In this document: in pieces, positions 54,888-64,000 of the stretch
How the letters are laid out: the number at the start of each line of letters is the position of its first letter
How positions within the stretch are numbered: position 1 is the stretch's first letter
Assembly (NCBI GenBank): GCA_900073065.1
Contig: FJOG01000047.1
Location: forward strand, 212,310 to 276,309
Origin: Phialocephala subalpina
Taxonomy: Eukaryota; Ascomycota; Leotiomycetes; Helotiales; Mollisiaceae
Direction: 5' to 3'
Length of the DNA stretch: 64,000 nucleotides
Made by a program: the position numbers and the translations under genes
The notes under the pieces: model-generated
What the model was told of the DNA's origin: nothing
The model's input: only the letters and a program-made list of their open reading frames with translations
The model's database searches: none

Positions 54888-56655
54888 ATGGGGAACCCAC
54901 CCTACCACGATGCCGCACTGGAGACGGTGGACACGAACAACGACAATCTTGCCGACTTGAAGCATTCTGAATTACACGTCGAAGAAGTTGCCATCGCCCG
55001 TCTTACAGATGAGCAGGTTTTTGAGCTTTCACGGGAATCCCTGAGATTCAAATCATGGACTAGCTTCAGAATCTCTCTGTACATGGTCGTCCAGGGCTTC
55101 AATCAGGCTGGTATGTCAAAATCCCTGAGGGTCGTTGCCTTCTTCGCGGCGATGTCTGTACTCATGGAATGCTTTATTCTTTAATCAGTCTTGACACTGT
55201 CTGAATGAGGTTACTAACTCGAGAACAGGTTATGGTATCGATTGGGCAGTCATCAGTGGTATCAATGCCTTCAAACCATGGCACGCCTTCTTCGGGGTTG
55301 GCACTTCAGGAGTCACATATGCAACCATCAATGCCTTGATGACCATCGGAACTGTCTGTGGAGCACCATTCCTGTCCGGCGCAGATATCATTGGACGGCG
55401 AGGCATGAATTTTGTCGGCAACCTGATCGTCCTTCTCGCCGCCCTCCTCCAAGGTTTCTCAACCGGTCTCCCGATGTTCATGGCCGGACGGTTCTTCCTC
55501 GGATTCGGATCCGCTCTCATGTCCTCACCCCAATACATCGGTGAAGTCGCTCCAGCGCATCTTCGTGGTCGCCTCATGGGTATCTTTGGATCTTGCTTCC
55601 AAGTCGGTAGTTTGGTTATGAATGGAGCTATGATCGGCTTTGCCAAGATCGAAGGGAATTGGGGATGGCGTATCCCATTGCTTCTCGAAGGACTCTGTCC
55701 CGCCATCGTCTGTTTGACAATTTTCTTCTTCACTCCAGAATCACCACGTTTCTACGTCATGCGAGACAAGGAGGAGAAAGCCAGACAAGTAATCGCCAGA
55801 TACCAAACAACGGAAGGCGACAATCCGAACCACCGACTCTGCGACGTTATGATCATGCAAATCAAGGAATCATTGGCCACAGAGAACAGTCGCGACAGAA
55901 ACGTCTGGGACTTCCGACCATTCTTCCGAAAAGGCGCCCGATTCCGCGTCTTTGTCCTCGTCCTCTACTCTTTCTTCCAACAATGGAATGGCGGCGGAAT
56001 CATCGGCCAATACCTCGTCCCCGCCCTCGAAACAATCGGCATCGACGGCACCATGGAACAACTCGGCATCAACCTCGGTCAAGTAGCCGTCTACTTCACA
56101 TTCATGCTCGTCGGTGCATTCATCATCGATAAATTCTATCGACGAACATTGATCTTTGCTGGTTTGATCGCTTTCATTCTCTTCCAGACACTGGTCACGA
56201 TCACATCTTGGCGATTCTTGATAGATGGCACGAAAGTCGAAGCAGGATTAACAATAACATGGGTATTCCTCTTCCAAGTCTGTTCCGCGACCCTGATCGC
56301 AACAATGCACAATCTCTACCCCGTTGAGATCCTCTCTCTCGCTCTCAGAGCTCGCGGTATGGCCCTCTACGGCCTCATCCAAGGAGCTGCTGGAACAGCT
56401 AATCAGTACGGCATCTCAGTTGGGATCAACAAGATTGGGTATAAGATTTGGACGGTCTTCATCGCGTATAACTGTATCCAGCTTGTGCTTTCTTACTTTT
56501 TCTTTCCAGAGACGTATGGACTGTCACTTGAAGAGATCGATACTGTGTTTGAGACTCCAGGAGTCAGTCCTGTAAAGATGAGTTTACAGATCCAGAAAGC
56601 GAAGAAAGAGAAGGCGAAGCTTGAGGAGGAAAGGGCTGCGAACGCTGAGCTCTGA
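54888..56655 (+). CDS. MFS sugar transporter (hexose/lactose-permease type), 549 aa
   Basis: Exons 54888-55110 and 55229-56655 encode 549 residues with about 12 membrane helices. Sugar-porter signatures are present: DIIGRRGMNF (G-R-R motif of loop 2-3), PQYIGEVAPAHLRGRLMG (PESPR-side EVAP and RGR), FTPESPRFYVMRDKEEKA, QQWNGGGIIGQYL, FIIDKFYRRTLIFAG and PVEILSLALRARGMALYGLI with a final FFPETYGLSLEEID. The opening MGNPPYHDAALETVDTNNDN is a cytosolic tail; an in-frame ATG 18 bp upstream (54870) is an alternative start. It imports sugar or oligosaccharide by proton symport. Its divergent pairing with the GH95 fucosidase suggests uptake of fucosylated fragments or their products. Confidence 0.92.
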
Positions 56656-57819
56656 TTGTTGGGTTTGGAAGTTGTAGTAGAGTCACGTGGAGATGAATGT
56701 TCGAAGCAATGTCAATCAGCGGCATCCGATTTGCGCAAACCTCTGTTTCCCAATCATGGGCACCAATAGGCGTTGAGAACCAAGTGGTGCCAAAGATCAT
56801 CCTCCTCTCTTCTGCCAACTCAACTGGTCGACACTTCCACAATCAATAACCGCACCTTGTTCATCGTGTTGCAAATTCCTTTCCACTTGCAAGCCTTACA
56901 AAAATTAATCGGTTTCCTCCGTCACCGTCCTCGAAGCTGACGCAAGCACGGGCTGCTGTGATTGCTGACATGTTTTGTTGATGTTACGAAAGCCGGAAAG
57001 CCAGCCCTTATCAGCATTTACGTACCTCAAAGGGCGGAGCAACTTCCGTGCCAATACCAAACTTCAAAGCGCATCAGCGTGCATCGGCTAACCTTATTTC
57101 CTCCCCGACCGGGGAACCACTAGTGCCAGGACGTCAGGAAAGCATGGTTCAGCTGTCAACTCAATTATCGGGACGCTGTTTCTCGCAACGGAAGGCTCAG
57201 TCACTCAGCTCAAACAATCCGACCGACATTCCAGCCAGGTCCCGGATCATACGCATGGCCCACCAGTTCTCCTTATGATAGACAGATAACGATAACCCCA
57301 CAACTCGCTTGGGCACGGATCGCTCAGCACTGTGTCTGAGGCTTCTCGCATCGTGTTCCTCCTCCATGACGACGCTCCTCCTGTCACGGAGCTGATCGAC
57401 GACCCCAAGAACAATGCAAGGATATCAATGTTTCAAAACTGCCTGACCTGAATTCTTCCAAGCCCAACGCAAAGGTTTAAGTTCGTCGTAACCGTAATAG
57501 GCAAAGTGTCGAGCGGGTAGTTTCAGGCTGGTACCGTTTACCGAAAGCTTAACTCTCTGTCCTCTCAGACCCGACATGGAATGAATTTGACTTTCCCATC
57601 CCCTTATTACATCGACACAGATATGTCGCATGGGCTCTTTGTGAAGAACGCGTCAGATCTCGATTTCACCGACCTCGCAACCCCCCGAATGGCATACTGA
57701 AATAATTTAAACTTTGTTATTCTTCCTACTTATCATTCTTGTGATAAGATATAGGAGGCGTGAGGTATATTTTCTTATAAGATGCAGAGGAGCTCTCTGC
57801 TGCAGGTCAAACATAGTGG
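56656..57819. other. No gene recognised
   Basis: Intergenic. A near-palindrome CCCCGACCGGGG at about 57105 could be a zinc-cluster factor site. Short frames on both strands are not convincing. Confidence 0.45.
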
Positions 57820-59520
57820 ATGAAGTCGACAGCAACCACCTCCACCATGACTTCGAAGCGAGACTCCCACGAATTCCCAGGCAGCGTCTACCTCATTTCT
57901 TCCTCCGGGCAGATGCTTAGTCTTCCTATCCCCACCAGTTCCCCTCGTGATCCACTCAATTGGAGCAAGACAAGGCGCTCGGCCGCGTTCATCTCACTGA
58001 TGCTCTTCGCTGTTCTTAGCTTTGTCCTTGTCGAAGGTGCAAGTATAATGTTCAAGCCATTAGCGCAGGAATTCTCACCAGCTGTAATTATGCCCCTTAA
58101 ATGTCGTTGAGGTTGTCATTAACATAACACAGGACACAAAACCCTTCTCTCTTGATACCCTCGTATCTGCTCCAACGCTGTTCATGGGTGTTGGTGCCTT
58201 TGTTTGGGTGCCACTTACCCTCGCAATCGGCAGACGGCCGGTGTTCCTGATAGCCACGACGCTTCTCCTCGCAGCGGCGATATGGGCTGGACTTGCACAC
58301 AAGTTTTACGAATTGTTAGTGTCAGTATGTCTTATGGGGTTCGCTGGAGGTTTTGCCATCAGTGCAGTATGGTATGGTTGTTCCTTTTGGGACTTGGCAC
58401 TGACATTTTCAAGGCACTCCTCATGGCTATTGACCTCACTTTCATCCACCAACGCCCGCAGGCGATAGCAATCATCTTGTGTCTCACCGCTTCCATCAGT
58501 CTCGGCATTCTCTCTCTCATCCCCCAGATTCCGGGCTTTGACAAAACTTGGCGGTTTTTCTACATGGCTTTGGTTATACCCTGCGCTGCTTCTTTACTTT
58601 CCTCCTTCTTCCTATACCCGGAGACATACTTCCTCCGTCCCGCTCTGGCATTTGACGGCCGAGTTCTTGTCCAGAGTGCCACAGAGAAAGTGCAAATCTA
58701 CGAAGAGTGGGAAGAAGTTCCCGGCGGGAAGACATTGCCAGAAACACCCGACGAATCAGACTGGTGGAACACAATGCGAGTCTGGAGAACTACCCGGGGT
58801 GGCTTCAAAGCCATGCTGGCATGCTATCCCCAGATTTTGCTCTGCTTCTGCAACCCCCTCATCTTCTGGGTCGCATTACTGAACGCGGTCAATTTCGTCG
58901 GAATGATGTCGATTGGAGAGACTTATTACACCCTTCTCATCAGCGAGCCATACTCACTCCCAATCCATCTCATCGCTTTGGTCAATCTCAGCGCTGCTGT
59001 TGGAAGTCTCATCGCGTGGCCAGCCTCGGGCATCATGATCTCATGGATCTCTCGTCGACTTACAATAAGGAATAAAGGTGTACGAAATGCGGAGCACTAT
59101 CTACCGGCCTTCGTTCTTCCAGTTCTAGCTGGAGCTGTTAGCGTCGTGATTTATGGCTTTGCAGCAGAGTACAAGTGGCACTGGCGCTGGATCTTTATCT
59201 CGTATGCCCTCAATGGTTTCAGCTATTCTGGCTTGGCTACTGCGAATACTCTATGGGCTACAGAAGCATTTCCGCGTTGGGCAGCTCCGGCATTGGTTGT
59301 TGTTGGGGGTGGGAGTTATGTGGCAAGTTTTGGGAGTAGTTACTTCATTTTACCGTGGTTGCGTTCCCAAGGGTATGCGAGGATGAATATCGAGATTGCT
59401 GTCTTGATTGTGGTCATCGGGTTCTCGGTAGTTCCAGTAGCATTTCGAGGGAAGAATCTGAGGCAGTACATTCACGGTCGATGGGGGATCAGCGAAGCAG
59501 GTGCTCTGAGGCCGCAGTAG
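57820..59520 (+). CDS. MFS transporter, DHA1-like, 534 aa
   Basis: Exons 57820-58083, 58133-58366 and 58414-59520 join in phase to 534 residues. SPRDPLNWSKTRRSAAFISL opens the membrane domain, as in fungal DHA1-type drug/metabolite antiporters. LFMGVGAFVWVPLTLAIGRR carries the loop 2-3 motif; AIDLTFIHQRPQAIAI and FFYMALVIPCAASLLSSFFL follow. The central loop is long and acidic (EEWEEVPGGKTLPETPDESD). The second six helices run to FRGKNLRQYIHGRW. The in-frame ATG at 57847 is another possible start. It would export or import a small metabolite at the plasma membrane. Its neighbours downstream are all broken genes, so it may be the survivor of a larger cluster. Confidence 0.88.
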
Positions 59521-59799
59521 AAATTGAAGATGATTTAGGTTTTTAAAAAGAAGAAATGAAGGATTTTGAGACTTGAAAATATTACATATCGTTCTCTGAA
59601 TGACTACCCTTTGATTGCCATGTGGCACTTCACTCTATCCGTCATTGTCCTTGATGCACTGAATGTCTGATTTCAGACGTAGTGCTGCATTCCGTACATG
59701 AAGCAAGCCGACATTTCAGCAAAGACCCAGCGCTCTAGGGTTTCCTACTGTAAGTCGCTTGCTTCATATTTTCCTCCTCCAAAGCATCCAGGAACTCGT
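59521..59799. other. No gene; probable lost 5' part of the next gene
   Basis: No coding region is readable. The aldo/keto reductase trace begins abruptly after this stretch, so its N-terminal half has been deleted or eroded. Confidence 0.4.
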
Positions 59800-60963
59800 C
59801 CATCGGTTTAACCAACGCTGATGCAGCTCATCTCCAAATCCTCATAGACAGTAGATTCAACATCGTCACCAACCAAGTTTCTTGCTCGGTCATCGATAGG
59901 CGAGTAACACAAGGTCACCTCAATGAGATGTGCTTAAAGAATGGAGTAGGGCTCCTGTGTTATGGCACCATACTTGGTGGCTTCATCAGCGAGAAGTGGG
60001 TTGGACAGCCTGAGCCTACAGATATCACGGAACTGGATTGGAGCTTACTGAAGTACTTGCGATTCATTTCGGCAGCTAGTGGGTTGGATGTCTTTCAAGG
60101 CGTGTTACAAATGCTGGCTGCTATTGCAAGAAAATGCTGTGTTCCAGTCTCTGCAGTCGCGACTCGTTATGTCCTTGACATTCCTTCAGTCAAGGTTGTC
60201 ATTGTCGGTACTCGACCGGCCACAAACTCGGAGACATATATCGCGAGCAATCTGAAAGCGTTCTCATTCAAGCTGGATGGCGATGACAGCTCGTCGATTT
60301 CGAAGCCTAGGACGCGCTCAAAGACGTGCCGGGAGACTGTGTCCGACGAGTACAGGCGACCGCCATACCTGACTGCGGCAGGTGACTTGAGTGACCACCT
60401 GGGCGAGGAGACCGAGAGGAGCTGTCGGGTGCGGGAAGCTATTGAAAGGGGTCTGCGAGTGGAGTACTGCTCTGGAAACAAGTGGGAGCCTATTGCTGTA
60501 AGTTTGAGTCAATTTCCCAGTTTCAACACTTTGTCGTGTGGGAAGTACTCTACAATTATAGAGTATTTAAACCCACTGTTTGTTGCAAGGGCTACTGTCG
60601 AGCTGTTCGAGTAGGCAACACCATCCATGTCTCCTGTGTCGGAGCTTCCTATAGTCGGCGGCTCCTCACCCGGCTCCCAGACTGTTAGAATCCTAGACAT
60701 TATCGAAGGTGCACTGAAAGCATTGGGGTCCTATATGAAAGACGTTGTGAGGACTCGAACACTGGTCGAGGATCTCAAATACTGCGAGGGAAGTCAGTCG
60801 TGCTCATGGTTAGCGATTTAGCTGTGAGGGCATCTTACCTGCTAATACTCTTATCGCGGCTCACATAGCAGGCGAGGAGATGTTGGTTGAGATCGAAGTA
60901 TGGGCTGAGTTCGGGTCGGGAAAGTATGGAGCTTTGAGGATTGGAAGATCCCAGACAAACTAG
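59800..60963 (+). pseudogene. Aldo/keto reductase fused to a RidA (YjgF) domain, truncated and frameshifted
   Basis: The trace begins inside the reductase barrel: IGLTNADAAHLQILIDSRFN, VTNQVSCSVIDRR, LLCYGTILGGFISEKWVG and VKVVIVGTRPATNSETYIA. The N-terminal half with the catalytic Tyr is absent. A linker leads to WEPIA, an intron (60498-60589) and GYCRAVRVGNTIHVS, the RidA opening. The frame then changes to PIVGGSSPGSQTVRILDIIE and LGSYMKDVVRTRTLVEDLKY. After another frame change EVSRAHG is cut by TAG at 60811-60813, where Trp is expected, before CEGILPANTLIAAHIAGEEM and the end at 60963. RidA proteins hydrolyse reactive enamine/imine intermediates. Together with a GH95 fucosidase the reductase might have been an L-fucose-type sugar dehydrogenase; that is inference. 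Confidence 0.7.
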
Positions 60964-61255
60964 GGAGAATAAAGTATTGTGAAAGAGATGAGAACAATTA
61001 CCCTGACTACCCTGAGAGGTCTAAGCGAACCCCTGAACGTAGCGAGCTTCACAGAATCCTTCACCCGCGCTCTTTTCGATCCTGACCGACATCATTTCAG
61101 TGCCTCCGAAACAGAAGACGAGATCACTGAAAGACGGTTTTGAAACCTGGGACCCAAACAATGCATCGCGAGTACCAGTACGAGATTTCTGTTTTACCCC
61201 TCCATTACCCCGCACTTTCGGCCCCCATATTGAAATTCTTCAGCATCAGGGCTGG

Positions 61256-62960
61256 TCAGTACAGATTCTTTCGACCTATCGTACCTGGAAGGAAAACACC
61301 CTCTCCAACATGGAACCCTGCATTCATGAACGTGGCTTCCCACATCTCATCGTCACTGAAAATGTAAGAATCTAGCATTGGCATGTTGTCAAACATCATA
61401 TTATCGTTATTGCTCGACGAAGTTCGACGATGAGCCTCATCGCCGTCAGTGATTTTGTGAACGCTTTTAAGCATCATGTCTTGGAAATTAAAGGGACCGG
61501 GGTGTAGTCTAGTGCTAAGAAGGGAACCGCTTTGCTGATCTCTACCCATTCCAGAATGCTCGTTTGACATGATGGATACAGTAATGTTGCTATCGCTTCC
61601 ACCTTGAATAGTGGCAGGTCTGTTTTGACACGCCTTCTCATATTCCTGCAGTATGTTTCTGAGGAACTTGGCTTGTAACGCGCAACCGAAGGTTGCAGGG
61701 GTAGGTTGAAGCTCAAAGACCCTGGCTGATGTCCTGATTATATCAAGGATTGACGACTCGATCTCTTGTCGAATAGCTTAGCGAACAGAAAGAAGGAGCT
61801 TGATGAGAAAGACGCCAGCGTATGCAATCATCATATGAACTGCGCCATGGACAAAACTCAATGGAGGCGACATGGATGGATGTGTAGCAGCTCTGAGCAT
61901 CTCCATGGCGCTCGTGTAGGTGATCCAGAACGCTTCATTGTCCATGAGAGAGCCGTCAGGATGCGAGGAAAGCGACGCTTCAAGGGGAAATGAGTAAAGG
62001 AATAGTCGAACATGGTTAGCGTAGAATGAGACGATAAATTCATGGTAGGATTCTCCTTCAGTTACACCGCTCCAGTGCTTTTCCCACGCCTCAAGTTGGG
62101 GCTTGAGCATTCGAAGCGAGGAGCTGACTCGATGCGATTGATTTATTGCAGGGCACGGGCGCTGAGAATTGAGGACATCAACGATGTCCGCAGTGGCGAG
62201 ACGCAAAGTGGCGAGAGCGCATACAGCAGCATCGTTGGAAGTTGACAAGGGGTTCTTGTGCCAGGAGTTGACGGACTCGATGAAGTCGCTTCTTTCAATC
62301 ATCCATGGCTTGCCTGTCTGAAAGCTTGATCTTCGGAGATGTAAGCTTGAGCTCCTCAGAGGAAAACAAAGATTGAACCTACCCTCTATCATGAATGAAG
62401 AGTACGAGCCATGTGCTCTCGACGTCCCGCTTCTGTAGTGCCTCAAATATCGATTCTGACACAGAACCCTCATTGGATCTCATGTTCAACTTGTGCCAGC
62501 CTAGCTCCATGCAAATTCTGATTACATAACCGATTGATGCCCAAGATCGAGTGTCGTCCGGTCTCTTCCACTACGTAAAGATAAGGATGGCTTGTACAAC
62601 TTCTGCTGACTTTGCACCGCGTCCAAAGCTTTCGATGTAGAGATTTTCGGAATGACTGTAAAGTTCGGGATACAGATCAGGGTTTGAAGGCCTGGGCGGC
62701 AGCCGCCAGAATGACTGTAAGCAGAAAAGGCGATCATTCCTGGACGTATTGAAAAGTATGCAGCGTCGTATCAAGCACACATATGAGAGGGTTCAAATTT
62801 CTCATGAATCTTCCAGCTGTGTTAGTCGGTGCTGAAAGCTCCCTCTACGTTGTTAGACATACCCATGGAACAAAGATGTCGCGACATGGTAACTGACGAG
62901 GCCCCGCTCGACCGGATCGCCTTCACATGACTTCGAGACATCCTGAGGGAAGTCACTATT
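61256..62960 (-). pseudogene. Fungal-specific transcription factor (zinc-cluster type, C-terminal regions)
   Basis: Minus-strand blocks follow the middle-homology region of fungal factors: LVSYHVATSLFHG, then FMRNLNPLICVLDTTLHTFQ, VILAAAAQAFKP, PDLYPELYSHSENLYIESFG, PDDTRSWASIGYVIRICMEL, ESTWLVLFIHDRG and TGKPWMIERSDFIESVNSW. The C-terminal half runs to FDNMPMLDSYIFSDDEMWEA and ends at 61256. A TGA at 62734-62736 interrupts the trace before SPFLL, and at least two frame changes lie between 62540 and 62700, while the piece from 62473 to 61778 is open. No DNA-binding Zn2Cys6 motif is readable upstream. The regulator of this neighbourhood therefore appears lost. Confidence 0.68.
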
Positions 62961-63556
62961 GGTGCACAAAATGTTCTCAAGTGAAAGTTTTCCTTTCATA
63001 GCCTTCTTGAAAAGGCCCGGAGGTTGAAGGTTCCCAGGCTATGTCCAAATGTCCGACTCGACTTTGTCTTTGCCTGCTGTCGACAGATCGCCTTTCTCGC
63101 TTGGGCAACTTTCAATGCTGTCCTTCGGCGACGCCTTGGGAGGTTGATTCTGGGGAGTGGTTGAGCTTGATTCATCTTGACGAGTGGGGTACAATTTCAT
63201 CCCAGGTTTTCTCCCACATTTCTTCTAATGGAACACGCAGTCGAAGGACTCTCGAGAGCATCATTCACAAGTTGCGCTCCCCAGCAGTGGCCAGCATTTC
63301 ATCTTGACGGCTCGACATTGCATGCAGGCCTTTACTGGTGGACTGTTGTTTGTGCTGCAGCTTTGATCAGCCATTTTGAGCTAATAATGGACAGGACAGA
63401 TACTTGTAAGATTACCTTGTCTGTAATCGAGCCGCGGTTCCAGCTACATCTTCTCTCATCGTCTTTGTTGCGTCCGAGGTCGGCGAAATTCAAATAGTGA
63501 TATCGGCAAGCAGGACATTTATCTGATGTCTGGTTAGCAGAGTTCGGAGTTTCTGA
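62961..63556. other. No gene recognised
   Basis: Several short frames exist. The phrase AFHLDGSTLHAGLYWW at about 63297-63345 vaguely resembles the H-x-D region of phytanoyl-CoA-dioxygenase-like proteins and may be the eroded upstream part of the next feature. Confidence 0.3.
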
Positions 63557-64000
63557 GATGGAATTCGCTGCCTAGTAGTCTTCCCCAGCTCCCACAAGCT
63601 CCACGACAAATTCTTCGACACGATGACCGACGAGGCGAGATAGTTACCAATGAAAGATGTCTACGTCTTCCAACGTCATGAACTAGACTGGTTGTAAGCT
63701 CGGGGATGTCGTCCTCATAAAGTATGTGCTGAGGTCGGGGATCTGATTCTTTGGGATAGTAGGACGATCCATTATGGGTCTGAGCCGACGGAGAAGAGTG
63801 ATCAGATTCGGACGGTTATTTATGCTACTTATACGCCGGCGAGGATGGCTAGTGTCGAGCAGTTGAGGATTAAGAAGGTGGTGTTTGAGAGTTTTGGGGG
63901 GACGACTCATTGGCCTCATGAGCAGATTGTTGCGAGGCCTACTCAGATGTTCCTTCCCGATGGTACCAGAGACGCTCGGGATCGAGACCAGCCTCGAGAA
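63557..64000 (+). pseudogene. Phytanoyl-CoA dioxygenase-like gene, two in-frame stops, cut by window end
   Basis: One continuous frame reads CLVVFPSSHKLHDKFFDTMT, DEAR then TAG (63641-63643), LPMKDVYVFQRHELDWL then TAA (63695-63697), and ARGCRPHKVCAEVGDLILWD. It continues SRTIHYGSEPTEKSDQIRTV and GGTTHWPHEQI to the right edge. GDLILWDSRTIHYG contains the C-terminal iron-binding His and the substrate-binding strand of this fungal dioxygenase-like family. The first stop replaces a probable Trp (TGG to TAG) and the second a probable Glu (GAA to TAA). Such enzymes are Fe(II)/2-oxoglutarate oxygenases. The 3' end lies outside the window. Confidence 0.68.

Noticed and set aside
57425..57631. Minus-strand frame of 68 codons
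   Set aside because: No family resemblance and no promoter or intron context; probably chance.
1..64000. tRNA, rRNA or CRISPR features
   Set aside because: I looked for tRNA T-loop words and regularly spaced short repeats and found no convincing candidate; CRISPR is not expected in a fungal nuclear genome.

Overview
The window looks like nuclear DNA of a filamentous ascomycete (Pezizomycotina; Leotiomycetes is my guess from protein flavour, not proven). Genes carry short 45-120 bp introns with GT donors and CTGAC/CTAAC-type branch points. Families are typical of moulds: LaeA-like methyltransferase, P450, Clr5-ankyrin, DUF6594, zinc-cluster factors and GH1/GH95 enzymes. Islands of almost pure A+T, and a transposon whose stop codons fall where Gln is expected, point to repeat-induced point mutation (RIP).

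Layout. 1-25 kb is gene-poor and decayed: three AT-rich islands (1-640, 5216-6345, 16136-16970), LTR-like scraps, a frameshifted DUF6594 gene, a clear creA/cre1 pseudogene, a GNAT acetyltransferase, a cysteine-rich membrane protein, a secreted S10 carboxypeptidase relative, and a run of related proline/arginine-rich genes (21.3-25.3 kb) preceded by a ~125 bp tandem repeat. 25.7-35 kb is orthodox: Cps1-like M20 carboxypeptidase, Pho84-like phosphate permease with a one-base frameshift, and a divergent methyltransferase/P450 pair whose promoter holds a perfect 30-bp inverted repeat.

36-47.6 kb records two insertions. A 2.6 kb Ginger-like element with 4-bp target duplications splits the Clr5 domain of a Clr5-ankyrin gene. 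A 3.1 kb element with hAT-like ends splits an ECM33-like pseudogene and carries an intact GC-rich secreted cysteine-rich gene.

48.7-59.5 kb is a sugar/ester-degradation block: IAH1-like esterase, GH1 beta-glucosidase, GH95 alpha-L-fucosidase and two MFS transporters; the GH95/transporter promoter is dense in CreA consensus sites. From 59.8 kb to the end, three further genes are broken: an aldo/keto reductase-RidA fusion, a fungal transcription factor and a phytanoyl-CoA-dioxygenase-like gene. The genes may once have formed a fucoside-catabolism cluster whose downstream half is now lost; that is inference.
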